Source: Micromonospora noduli
Lineage (GTDB): Bacteria; Actinomycetota; Actinomycetes; Mycobacteriales; Micromonosporaceae
Direction of reading: 5' to 3'
Length of the DNA: 64,000 nucleotides
NCBI RefSeq assembly: GCF_003264365.1
Contig: NZ_PYAK01000002.1
Location: 267,530 to 331,529, forward strand
The translations under genes were made by a program, and so were the position numbers. How positions within the stretch are numbered: the first letter of the stretch is position 1; each line of letters begins with the position of its first letter. The notes beneath the pieces are model-generated. The model made no database searches and was not told the origin of the DNA. It saw only the letters and a list, made by a program, of their open reading frames with translations. This document shows positions 17,759-26,320 of the stretch, one piece after another.

Positions 17759-18705
17759 GTGAGCCCGTCCCTCTGACGACCGATCACCCCGGGCAGGTGG
17801 CGTCTGCGACGCCACCTGCACCGGGTCGGTCCCGCCGGTTGAGCGACCGCTGGCTCGCCGTCACCTTCATCTCCCCCGCGATGCTGCTGTTGCTCGCCAT
17901 GTCGGTGTTCCCGTTGCTGTGGGCGTTGTACCTGTCTTTCACCGACTACTCGGCCACCCGCGGAGGGCCCGCCAATTTCATCGGGTTCGGGAACTACACC
18001 GCCATCCTGACGTCGGCGCAGGTCCACACGAGAGCCTTGACGACGTTGATCTACGTGGTCGGCGCGGTCGGCCTGCAGACCGTGCTCGGATTCGGCATCG
18101 CCTACCTGATCTCACGGCGCACGCATGGGCGAGGAGTACTGACCACCCTGTTCCTGGTCCCGATGATGCTGTCGCCGGTCGTGGTCGGGCTGTTCTGGCG
18201 ATTCATGCTCGACGCGCAATTCGGCGTGGTCAACAGCATGCTCGGCTCGATCGGCCTGGGGCAGGTGGAGTGGCTCACCCGGCAGCGAACAGCACTGCTT
18301 TCCCTGATCGTGGTCGACACCTGGCAGTGGACGCCGTTCATCATGCTCATCGCGCTTGCGGGCCTTACCGCGGTTCCCAAGTACCTCTACGAGGCCGCCT
18401 CGATCGACCGGGCGTCCGAGTGGTTCCGGTTCCGCACCATCACTCTTCCGCTGGTGTGGCCACTGCTTCTCATTGCCGTGATGTTCAGGGCCATCGAGGC
18501 ATTCCGGCTGTTCGACCTCGTCTACATCCTCACCAACGGAGGCCCCGGTGTCTCCACCGAGACGTTGTCGTTCCACATCTACAAGGTCGCGTTCCTTGGC
18601 TTCAACACCGGAACCGCCTCGGCGTACGGGATCCTCATGGTCCTCGTCGTCATCGTCCTCACGCAGTTCTACCTGCGTTACTTGAACAAGCTCAAGGAGG
18701 GCTGA
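17755..18705 (+). CDS. ABC sugar permease, first subunit (MalF/UgpA type)
   Basis: A 316-residue inner-membrane permease with six predicted helices, the first at about residues 36-60 (LLLLAMSVFPLLWALYLSF). The cytoplasmic EAA loop that docks the ATPase is EAASIDRASEWFRFRTITLPL. GTG start overlapping the binding-protein stop, and TGATG overlap with the next permease. It pairs with the downstream permease to form the heterodimeric channel. Confidence 0.93.
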   Translation: MSEPVPLTTDHPGQVASATPPAPGRSRRLSDRWLAVTFISPAMLLLLAMSVFPLLWALYLSFTDYSATRGGPANFIGFGNYTAILTSAQVHTRALTTLIYVVGAVGLQTVLGFGIAYLISRRTHGRGVLTTLFLVPMMLSPVVVGLFWRFMLDAQFGVVNSMLGSIGLGQVEWLTRQRTALLSLIVVDTWQWTPFIMLIALAGLTAVPKYLYEAASIDRASEWFRFRTITLPLVWPLLLIAVMFRAIEAFRLFDLVYILTNGGPGVSTETLSFHIYKVAFLGFNTGTASAYGILMVLVVIVLTQFYLRYLNKLKEG

Positions 18706-19616
18706 TGGCCGTCTCCGTCGACGAGGCCGTGTCCACAGGTCCTGCCCGCGATCACACGGCCCCCGCGCGCCGCCCTGGCGGCCGGGGCCGCTCCGTGCTG
18801 GAGGTCGCGCTGCTGACGGTGCTGGCCGTCGTGATGCTCTTTCCGGTGCTCTGGATGATCGAGACGTCCATCAAGGAAAACCGGGACGTCTACGCCATCC
18901 CGGCCAAGCTCTTCGACTTCACTGTCACTCTGGAGCATTACAAGGACGTGTTCGTCGCCTCTGACGGCGGGCGCTCGGCCTTGTCCGTCTCGTTTCTCAA
19001 CTCCGTCGTGGTCGCCGGAGCCTCCACGGTGCTGGCCACCGTGTTGGGAGTCCCGGCGGCCTGGGCCTACTCACGTTTCGCCGTGAAGGCCAAGAAGGAC
19101 CAACTGTTCTTCATCCTGTCCACCCGCTTCATGCCGCCCGTGGTGGTCGTGATCCCGATCTTCCTCATGTACCGCCAGGTCGGACTCATCGACAACAAGC
19201 TCGGCCTGATCCTCATCTACACCGCGTTCAACGTCCCGTTCACGATCTGGATGATGAAGGGGTTCGTCGACGAGGTGCCCGCGGAGTACGAGGATGCCGC
19301 CATGCTCGACGGCTACACCCGTCTGCAGGCGTTCTGGCGATACACCCTTCCTCTGCTCGTGCCCGGCATCGCCGCGACGGCGGTCTTCGCGCTCATCTTC
19401 TCGTGGAACGAGTTCGTGTTCGCCACCTTCCTCACCTCCAGCGACAGCGTCCGGACGGCCCCACCCGCCATCGCCGGCCTCATCGGCGGCACCACTACGG
19501 ACTGGGGTCTCGTGGCCGCCGCCTCCGTGGTGTTCGCCCTACCGGTGCTCGTCTTCGCGTACCTGGTGCGCAAGCACCTCATCGCCGGCGTGACGCTCGG
19601 GGCGGTGCGACGCTGA
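18705..19616 (+). CDS. ABC sugar permease, second subunit (MalG/UgpE type)
   Basis: A 303-residue permease with six helices and the EAA loop EYEDAAMLDGYTRLQAFWRYTLPL. It has the MalG-type N-terminus with a single helix followed by a periplasmic loop (IETSIKENRDVYAIPAKLF). ATG overlaps the upstream stop (TGATG) and its own stop overlaps the ATPase start, so the five importer genes form one coupled transcript. Confidence 0.93.
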   Translation: MAVSVDEAVSTGPARDHTAPARRPGGRGRSVLEVALLTVLAVVMLFPVLWMIETSIKENRDVYAIPAKLFDFTVTLEHYKDVFVASDGGRSALSVSFLNSVVVAGASTVLATVLGVPAAWAYSRFAVKAKKDQLFFILSTRFMPPVVVVIPIFLMYRQVGLIDNKLGLILIYTAFNVPFTIWMMKGFVDEVPAEYEDAAMLDGYTRLQAFWRYTLPLLVPGIAATAVFALIFSWNEFVFATFLTSSDSVRTAPPAIAGLIGGTTTDWGLVAAASVVFALPVLVFAYLVRKHLIAGVTLGAVRR

Positions 19617-20683
19617 TGGCCGGCATCGAGGTGACCGCCCTGCACAAGCGCTACCCGGACGGGACGGTCGCAGTTGATCACGTGGACCTGTCCATCGGCC
19701 ACGGCGAGCTGTTCGTGATGCTCGGCCCCTCGGGTTGCGGCAAGACGACCACGCTGCGGGCCATAGCCGGGCTGGAGAGGCAGACGACGGGCGACATCCG
19801 CATCGGCGACACACTGGTCAACGACCTGCCGCCCGCCGAGCGCGACATCGCCATGGTGTTCCAGTTCTACGCCCTCTACCCGCATCTGAAGACCCGCGAC
19901 AACCTGGCGTTCCCACTGCGGGCCGAGGGACTGCCCAAGCCGGAGGTGCACGAGCGGGTCAACGAGGCCGCCCGACTGATGCGGCTCGGTCCGCTCCTGG
20001 ACCGGCGACCGCGCCAGCTGTCCGGCGGGGAGCAGCAGCGCGTCGCTCTCGCTCGCGCCCTGGTGCGACGACCGCGCGCCTTCCTCATGGACGAACCTCT
20101 CACCAATCTGGACGCAGAGCTGAGGGCGGACATGCGCACAGAGATCAAGCACCTGCAGGGAGAACTGGGGGCGACGATGGTCTACGTCACCCACGACCAG
20201 GTCGAGGCGATGTCGCTCGGTCACCGAATCGCCATCCTCAACAAGGGCCGCGTCGAGCAGATCGGCACACCACTGGAGGTCTACGACCGTCCGGCGAGTC
20301 TCTTCTGCGCCGCATTCATCGGCTCCCCGCCAATGAACCTGATCGAGGTGGAGGTGGCCGACGGGGAGCTGCGCGGTAAGGGCGGACTGGTCCTCCCGCC
20401 ACCGCCAGGCCTGCCGCGCGACCGTTCCCTGATCGCAGGCGTCCGGCCGGAAGCGCTGGAAGTCACCGCACCAGGGGCGGAACGTTCGGTCCCGGCCCGC
20501 GTGGTCTCGGCGGAGTGGCTGGGCGACGAAATCATCTACGTGGTCGACCACGGCGGCGAGCGCGACGTGCGGGTTCGGATGCCACCGACTGTCCGTTTCG
20601 CCGCTGACGCAACGGTCGGGCTGCGGCACACCGGCGGGACCCCGGCGGTCTACGACGTGAGCACGGAAGAGCTGGTGGCCTGA
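19616..20683 (+). CDS. ABC importer ATPase 1 (MalK/UgpC type, canonical)
   Basis: A 355-residue cytoplasmic ATPase. Walker A GPSGCGKTTT, Q-loop VFQFYALYPH, signature LSGGEQQRVALARAL, Walker B FLMDEPLTNLD, and H-loop VTHDQVEAM with His at residue 193. A C-terminal TOBE/OB regulatory domain starts at about residue 240 (VEQIGTPLEVYDRP...GVRPEALEV). All catalytic elements are intact. It is followed directly by a second, different ATPase, implying a heterodimeric engine. Confidence 0.94.
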   Translation: MAGIEVTALHKRYPDGTVAVDHVDLSIGHGELFVMLGPSGCGKTTTLRAIAGLERQTTGDIRIGDTLVNDLPPAERDIAMVFQFYALYPHLKTRDNLAFPLRAEGLPKPEVHERVNEAARLMRLGPLLDRRPRQLSGGEQQRVALARALVRRPRAFLMDEPLTNLDAELRADMRTEIKHLQGELGATMVYVTHDQVEAMSLGHRIAILNKGRVEQIGTPLEVYDRPASLFCAAFIGSPPMNLIEVEVADGELRGKGGLVLPPPPGLPRDRSLIAGVRPEALEVTAPGAERSVPARVVSAEWLGDEIIYVVDHGGERDVRVRMPPTVRFAADATVGLRHTGGTPAVYDVSTEELVA

Positions 20684-21759
20684 TGGGAACCCTGGCAGCG
20701 CACGGGCTGCGCAAGTCCTTCGGCAAGGTCCAGGCCCTGGACGGGGTGACGCTGGACGTGCCGGACGGCTCGTTCTTCGTCGTGCTCGGGCCCTCCGGGG
20801 CAGGCAAGACGACAACCCTACGAGCGATCGCCGGCCTGGAGAAGCTTGACGCCGGGTCGGTGCATCTGGACGGCAGGGACGCGACCGGTGACGCCCCGGC
20901 CGCACGCGACCTGGCCATGGTCTTCCAGAGCTACGCCCTCTACCCACGACACACGGTGTACGAGAACATTGCCTCGCCGCTGCGGGCACGCCGCTGTTCC
21001 TCGAGTGAGATCGCCGCTGCCGTCGAGCAGATGTCGAGCCTGCTGCACATCGAACGTCTGCTGCAGCGTCGTCCCGCGCAGTTGTCGGGCGGTGAGATGC
21101 AGCGTGTCGCCCTGGCCCGGGCGCTGGTCCGTCGCCCGCGCGCGTTTCTCATGGACGAGCCCCTGACGAACCTCGACCTCAAGCTCCGCGTCGAGATGCG
21201 CACCGAGCTCACCCGCATCCACCGGAGCATCGGGGCGACCTTCGTCTACGTGACCAACGACCAGGTCGAGGCCCTGTCCATGGCCGACCAGGTCGCGGTC
21301 CTCAAGGAGGGGCAGGTGCAACAGGTCGGAACGCCGACCGAGGTGTACGAGCGTCCAGCCAACCAGTGGGTCGCGGGATTCGTCGGAAGCCCGCCGATCA
21401 GCCTGCTCGCCTGCCGCGCCGAGGGAGATCGTCTGGTCGGTGCGGAAGGCTGGACGCTGCCGCGGCCCCGCTGGACCACGGCCGAGGACGGTCGTCCGTT
21501 GTTGCTGGGCCTGCGCTCGGAGGACCTGTCCGTCGAGCAGCGTGGGAGCGCGTCGTTGTCGGGTGAGCTCTACGGGCTTGAGCCGCTCGGTGACCGGACG
21601 GTGGTCGACGTCCGAGTGGGGACGGAGATCCTCAAGGTCAAGGCACGACCCACCGTCACCGGTACGCCGGGCGAGCGGCTGCTCGTCACTGTCGACCTGG
21701 ACCGTGCGCACCTGTTCGATGCGGACACCGGGCTGTCGCTGTCCGAAGCTGGGCGGTAA
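20683..21759 (+). CDS. ABC importer ATPase 2 (MalK-like, H-loop His replaced by Asn)
   Basis: A 358-residue paralogue of the preceding ATPase. Walker A GPSGAGKTTT, Q-loop VFQSYALYPR, signature LSGGEMQRVALARAL and Walker B FLMDEPLTNLD are normal. The switch-loop reads VTNDQVEAL: Asn192 (AAC at 21256-21258) replaces the conserved His needed for hydrolysis in homodimeric relatives. A C-terminal TOBE domain is present. The arrangement of two permeases plus two distinct ATPases recalls the rhizobial glycerol importer GlpSTPQV. Start overlaps the upstream stop (TGATG). Last gene of the importer operon. Confidence 0.92.
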   Translation: MGTLAAHGLRKSFGKVQALDGVTLDVPDGSFFVVLGPSGAGKTTTLRAIAGLEKLDAGSVHLDGRDATGDAPAARDLAMVFQSYALYPRHTVYENIASPLRARRCSSSEIAAAVEQMSSLLHIERLLQRRPAQLSGGEMQRVALARALVRRPRAFLMDEPLTNLDLKLRVEMRTELTRIHRSIGATFVYVTNDQVEALSMADQVAVLKEGQVQQVGTPTEVYERPANQWVAGFVGSPPISLLACRAEGDRLVGAEGWTLPRPRWTTAEDGRPLLLGLRSEDLSVEQRGSASLSGELYGLEPLGDRTVVDVRVGTEILKVKARPTVTGTPGERLLVTVDLDRAHLFDADTGLSLSEAGR

Positions 21760-22030
21760 CCGCGTCGGGCGGCGACGGCAACATGCGCCCGCACCTGGCA
21801 ATCGAGCCTCGGCGGACCGTCACCGGTGCGCGCTGCCTGACGACGCTGAGACGGCCGTCGCGCCCGCGAAGGCGATCGGTGCCGCCGCCCCGCAGACCGG
21901 GCCACTGCCACATTCGACCCGCTCGGCAACCTCGCCCCCCGACGAGGGCGTGTGACCCGTCCGTCTACGCGCACAGCCCGATTGCTGAGGCACGCCGGAC
22001 ATCACCAGGAAGATCATAGGAGGCGACGCG

Positions 22031-23491
22031 ATGAGTGACCCGATGAACGTGCTGGCCCCCGAGCATCGGCGGCTGCGGATCGGCGACGCCTGGCGCGACG
22101 CCGCAAGCGGAGCCACCTTTGCCGTCGAGGACCCGGCCACCGGCAAGACCATCGCCGAGGTGGCGGACGCCGACGTCGTCGACGGGCTCGCCGCCCTGGA
22201 CGTGGCCAGCACGGCAATGGCGGAGTGGGCGGCCACCCCGCCGCGGAAACGGTCAGAGTTGTTGACCGCGACGTACCGGGCACTGACCGAGCGATCCGAG
22301 GAGGTCGCCCGGCTGATAACGCTCGAGATGGGCAAGCCGCTCGCCGAGGCTCGGGGAGAGGTGGCCTACGGCGCCGAGTTCTTCCGTTGGTTCGCCGAGG
22401 AGGCGGTGCGCGTCGAGGGGCGCTACAGCATTGCCCCCGCGGGTGGATATCGCATCCTCACCGTGCCGAAGCCGGTCGGACCCTGCGTCTTCGTGACGCC
22501 CTGGAACTTTCCGTTGGCCATGGGTGCCCGCAAGATCGCTCCTGCGCTGGCCGCGGGCTGCACGACGATCACCAAGCCAGCAGGCCAGACGCCACTCACC
22601 ATGCTGTTCCTGGCCCGCATCATGGAGGAGGTTGGCGTTCCCCCGGGCGTCGTCAACGTGGTGACCACCAAGCGTTCCGGCGAGGTGGTCTCGGCACTGC
22701 TGGCCGACGGTCGGACCCGCAAGCTTTCGTTCACCGGGTCGACCGAGGTCGGGCGCGTACTGCTCCGACAGGCTGCGGACAACGTGCTGCGCACCTCCAT
22801 GGAACTGGGTGGCAACGCGGCCCTGATCGTGTGTGCCGACGCTGACCTGGACGTCGCGCTCGACGGCGCCATGGTGGCCAAGATGCGCAACATCGGGGAG
22901 TCCTGCATCGCGGCCAACCGGATCTACGTCGAGGAGCCGGTGCGCGACGAGTTCGCGGCGCGCTTCGCCGAGCGGATGGGCGCGCTTTCGATGGGCCACG
23001 GTCTCGACGACGGCGTGAACGTCGGGGCGTTGATCGACGAGGCCTCGGTCACCAAGATCGACGAGCTCGTCGTCGACGCGGTTGATCGCGGCGCCCGGGT
23101 CCTGGTGGGCGGCGAGCGTCCGGATGGGCCGGGCCACTTCTACCCGCCTACGGTCCTCGTCGACGTGCCCGACGATGCGCGGATGCTGAAGGCGGAGATC
23201 TTCGGCCCGGTGGCGCCGATCATCTCGTTCACGTCCGACGACGAGGTGATGGCGAAGGCCAACGACACCGAGCACGGCCTGGCCGGATACGTCTTCACCC
23301 GCGACCTCCAGCGGGCGCTCCGGTTCACCGAAGGGCTGGACACGGGGATGCTCGGCATCAACCGTGGTCTGATATCGGACCCGTCAGCTCCGTTCGGAGG
23401 CGTGAAGCAGTCCGGGATCGGCAAGGAGGGGTCGCACGAGGGCATCCTCGAGTACCTCGACCTCACCTACGTGGCGATCGACCTCCCGTGA
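22031..23491 (+). CDS. NAD(P)-dependent aldehyde dehydrogenase, GabD-like
   Basis: A 486-residue aldehyde dehydrogenase that oxidises an aldehyde to the acid. Landmarks are PWNFPLAMGARKIAPALAAG (cofactor site), FTGSTEVGR, MELGGNA with general base Glu258, and GESCIAANR with catalytic Cys292. Overall it is most like succinate-semialdehyde dehydrogenases (length, ITLEMGKPLAEA). A strong AGGAGG ribosome site precedes ATG 22031, 271 bp after the importer operon. With the iron-type alcohol dehydrogenase downstream it would give an alcohol-to-aldehyde-to-acid route. Confidence 0.92.
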   Translation: MSDPMNVLAPEHRRLRIGDAWRDAASGATFAVEDPATGKTIAEVADADVVDGLAALDVASTAMAEWAATPPRKRSELLTATYRALTERSEEVARLITLEMGKPLAEARGEVAYGAEFFRWFAEEAVRVEGRYSIAPAGGYRILTVPKPVGPCVFVTPWNFPLAMGARKIAPALAAGCTTITKPAGQTPLTMLFLARIMEEVGVPPGVVNVVTTKRSGEVVSALLADGRTRKLSFTGSTEVGRVLLRQAADNVLRTSMELGGNAALIVCADADLDVALDGAMVAKMRNIGESCIAANRIYVEEPVRDEFAARFAERMGALSMGHGLDDGVNVGALIDEASVTKIDELVVDAVDRGARVLVGGERPDGPGHFYPPTVLVDVPDDARMLKAEIFGPVAPIISFTSDDEVMAKANDTEHGLAGYVFTRDLQRALRFTEGLDTGMLGINRGLISDPSAPFGGVKQSGIGKEGSHEGILEYLDLTYVAIDLP

Positions 23492-23628
23492 CCGCTCTGC
23501 TGCTCCGGGCGCCCGGCGCGCGCGCCTGCGCCACCCGGGCGGCCAACCTTGCCGACGTCGTCCCGGCCTCGCAGGTGACCTGGACGTCTGCCCAGCACAT
23601 CGCCGCCGACGTTCCGGAGAGGCACTGA
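23488..23628 (+). CDS. 46-residue coupled small ORF (unknown)
   Basis: GTG 23488 overlaps the aldehyde dehydrogenase stop (GTGA), and its stop lies one base before the next gene's ATG. The 46-residue product is Ala-rich, starts MTALLLRAPGARACATRAAN and has no recognised motif. The exact fit between two genes suggests either a real coupled micro-ORF or the remnant of a deleted gene. No database comparison was possible. Confidence 0.3.
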   Translation: MTALLLRAPGARACATRAANLADVVPASQVTWTSAQHIAADVPERH

Positions 23629-23629
23629 C

Positions 23630-24886
23630 ATGCTTGAGACAGTCCGCGGGCCACGCCAGCTGATAGTGGGCGAAGGGGTCGCGCAGAACATCCCACGAGT
23701 GGTGGCCGAGAGCGGCTCGCGAGTCCTCATCGTGACCGACCGGGTTCTTCTGGGGCAGCCGGGCGTGGCCGAGATCGTGGCCGCCGTGCGGGCGAAGGTC
23801 ACTGTCGTCGAGGTGTTCTCCGACGCGACTCCAGACGTGCCACTCTCCGATGTCGACCTGGCCGTCTCGGCCGCCGCCGAGGTGGACGCCGACGTGATCC
23901 TCGCCATCGGGGGTGGCACGGTGATCGACCTCGCCAAAATCGTCGGCGTCATCCGGCGCCACGGTGGGACGCCGCGCGACTTCTACGGCGAGTCGAAGGT
24001 GCCGGGGCCGACGATTCCTCTCGTCGCGGTCCCGACGACATCAGGCACCGGCTCCGAGCTCACACCCGTCTCGGTGTTGACCGACCCGGACCGGCAACTG
24101 AAGGTGGGGGTTTCCAGCGTCCACATCGTGCCCGACTTCGCCATCGTCGACCCCGAACTCACCTACACCTGCCCTGCGACCGTCACCGCCCACTCCGGCA
24201 TCGACGCGTTCTGTCACGCCGTGGAGAGCTACACCGCGCGACCCCGGGCCCACGGACCGCGCGACCCGGTGGAGCAGGTGTTCCTCGGCCGCAACCCGAT
24301 CACCGACCACTACGCGCTCCGGGCCGCGGAGCGGATCGCCCGTAGCTTGCGTCGTGCTGTCACTGACGGAGGCGACACGGACGCGCGCGCGGACATGTCC
24401 TACGGGTCCATGCTCGCCGGGCTCGCCTTTTCCCACGCGGGCAACGCCGCCCCGCACGCTCTCCAGTACCCCATCGGCGCAGCCACGCACACACCGCACG
24501 GCCTGGGCGTCGGGCTGCTACTGCCCTACGCGCTGGACGCGGCCAAGGATGCCATCGGCGACCGGTTGGCCATCCTCGCCAGGGTGTGCGGGCTCGACGT
24601 GACCGACGCCTCCGATGCCGAGGCCGCAGATACGTTCCTCACCTGGCTCGACGGGCTCCTCGCCGACATCGGCATCCCTCGCACCTTGGCGGACATCGGC
24701 GTGGCACGCGCCGACCTCCCGCGCTTCGCCGAGATGGCCAGTGGCGTCACCCGCTTGATCCAGAACCATCCAGGCCCGACCGACACCGCCAGCCTGACCG
24801 CGATCCTCGAAGCGGCCTGGACCGGGGACCGGACCCGACACGTCCTGACTCCGACCAGAGATAGCGGCCGGCGGATGGATACTTGA
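23630..24886 (+). CDS. Iron-containing alcohol dehydrogenase
   Basis: A 418-residue group III (Fe-type) alcohol dehydrogenase. The NAD-binding motif is AIGGGTVIDLAK, the dehydroquinate-synthase-like PTTSGTGSELTPVSVLTD follows, and metal ligands are Asp in AIVDPELT and His residues in HSGIDAFCHAVESY and SHAGNAAPHALQYPIG. Family members include 4-hydroxybutyrate, 1,3-propanediol and lactaldehyde dehydrogenases. Next to a GabD-like aldehyde dehydrogenase, 4-hydroxybutyrate to succinate is one explicit possibility, but not proven. Confidence 0.92.
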   Translation: MLETVRGPRQLIVGEGVAQNIPRVVAESGSRVLIVTDRVLLGQPGVAEIVAAVRAKVTVVEVFSDATPDVPLSDVDLAVSAAAEVDADVILAIGGGTVIDLAKIVGVIRRHGGTPRDFYGESKVPGPTIPLVAVPTTSGTGSELTPVSVLTDPDRQLKVGVSSVHIVPDFAIVDPELTYTCPATVTAHSGIDAFCHAVESYTARPRAHGPRDPVEQVFLGRNPITDHYALRAAERIARSLRRAVTDGGDTDARADMSYGSMLAGLAFSHAGNAAPHALQYPIGAATHTPHGLGVGLLLPYALDAAKDAIGDRLAILARVCGLDVTDASDAEAADTFLTWLDGLLADIGIPRTLADIGVARADLPRFAEMASGVTRLIQNHPGPTDTASLTAILEAAWTGDRTRHVLTPTRDSGRRMDT

Positions 24887-25009
24887 GTGAATGCCGGGGC
24901 GACGTCCGGGTACGCCGTAGGGGGCGTCGATCGGCGGACCGGATGAGCCCGGCGAGACTGGGCGTGCGTGCCGCACGGGCCGTTGCTTCAAGAGATCACC
25001 TGCGGCACC

Positions 25010-25753
25010 ATGATCGCGATGATTAGGCACCTGGACTGGGTAAACCGCTACGTCGCCGGGCAACAAGATCGGGTATGGCATGAGATGCGGCAGCTTGGCA
25101 GCCGCGTCCGTGAGCCAGCCTTCGCCGCTGAGGCGCAGGCGGTGTGCGACGAGATGGCCCGCCGAGCCCGGAGCAACATCGAAACCCTGGTCGCGCGCCT
25201 ACGCGAGCAGGGCTACCGATTCCACCAGAACGACGACGACCAGACCCCGACAGAGCCATACACGCCACCCGACCCGAAGGCGGAAGAGCTCCTTCACTGG
25301 CTGGAACAGCGTCTCGGCCCACTCCCGATGGTGTTGTCGTCGTGGATCCGCATCGTGGGCGACGTGTGGTTGGTTGGGACGCACCCGCAATGGCCCAACT
25401 CGGCTGCGGCCGACCCGCTTGTGCTGGAGTTGGCGGGTTCCCGCTACCCGAACAGCGACATCCGCGAGTACTTCGCGGAAGAGATCGAGGCGTGGCAGGA
25501 AGACCAGGACGAGCCATTCCTACTGCCCGTCGCGCCCGACCACTTCCACAAGGACAACGTCAGCGGCGGTGGCCCCTACGGCATCATCCTCCCCGACGCA
25601 TCCGCCGACGCGCACTTCGTGGGCGACGCCCGCATGCCCTTGGTGGCCTACCTGAACTGGACCTTCCGACACGGCGGCTTCCCCCGACCCACCGCCGACC
25701 AAGCACAGTGGCAAGTCATCCGCCAGCTGAGAAAAGACCTCCACCGCCTCTGA
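25010..25753 (+). CDS. Hypothetical protein
   Basis: A 247-residue soluble acidic protein of no family I recognise. The N-terminal half is helical (DEMARRARSNIETLVARLREQGYRF). The second half has a Trp-rich core (SSWIRIVGDVWLVGTHPQWP) and a Gly-rich GGGPYGIILPDASADAHFVGD; the ending NWTFRHGGFP is distinctive. Lengthy actinobacterial orphans of this sort often accompany SMI1/KNR4-like genes, but no direct evidence is seen. A GTG at 24968 is an alternative start. Confidence 0.65.
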   Translation: MIAMIRHLDWVNRYVAGQQDRVWHEMRQLGSRVREPAFAAEAQAVCDEMARRARSNIETLVARLREQGYRFHQNDDDQTPTEPYTPPDPKAEELLHWLEQRLGPLPMVLSSWIRIVGDVWLVGTHPQWPNSAAADPLVLELAGSRYPNSDIREYFAEEIEAWQEDQDEPFLLPVAPDHFHKDNVSGGGPYGIILPDASADAHFVGDARMPLVAYLNWTFRHGGFPRPTADQAQWQVIRQLRKDLHRL

Positions 25754-25813
25754 CGAACGCAGGCGATACCCCTCCCGACTGCAACCCGAACCACGGACGG
25801 GCGTGCTGACGCC

Positions 25814-25960
25814 TCACAAGCGTCGGCACCACTCGTAGCCGTAGACCCACCCAGTCGCCCTGCCACGCAGCTGCGAGAATTCGCGTACGAAGCCGGCGAA
25901 GTCGACGAACGAGGCTCCGTCGATGACGAGCACGGGAAGGGCATCGCTCTGGATGCTCAC
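25814..25960 (-). pseudogene. Truncated barstar-like gene
   Basis: From GTG 25960 the frame reads like the first strand and helix of barstar-type ribonuclease inhibitors (PVLVIDGASFVDFAGFVREF). It then breaks after about 32 residues into an unrelated tail, GWVYGYEWCRRL. The break coincides with the edge of the dispersed repeat at 25823-25865. The usual remaining 55-60 residues of barstar are missing and no barnase partner is near. Interpreted as a remnant. Confidence 0.45.
25823..25865. repeat. Dispersed ~43-bp repeat, copy 1
   Basis: Shares TCGGCACCACTCGTAGC and GTCGCCCTGCCA, with near-identical middle bases, with the sequence at 28299-28342. The two copies differ by a few substitutions and one inserted base. 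Same orientation. Abuts the truncated barstar. Confidence 0.6.
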
Positions 25961-26320
25961 GAGGCAAGCATGAGCGCGACCCAAAATCGCTACGCACAGC
26001 AGAGCCAATCCGACTCAATGAGCACCGTCAGTTTGGAAGGTGCCGAGCATCTCTTCGTGGGTCATGCGCGCGACCTTATCGCCGGGACGACCTGTAGGAC
26101 CAAGCACAGGCGCTGCCATCGGCTACTCCGTGCGCTCACGCTCCGCCATCTGTCGCTAGGTTCCAAACCCCTGCCGAACATGAGCCCAGCGGTGTCGTGC
26201 ACCGGCGAGAGCAGAGCCGAGCTTTGGAGAACCGCCGGTTCTTCACCTCGCGGACCGGTGCACCTGGGGCGGCGCAACCGCCGTGCACCGGATGTTCGAC
26301 GCCGATGCGTAGCCACTCAG
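25866..26320. other. Largely gene-free stretch
   Basis: Apart from the barstar remnant (to 25960), nothing recognisable: no intact frame of good composition, RNA gene or strong hairpin. Confidence 0.45.
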
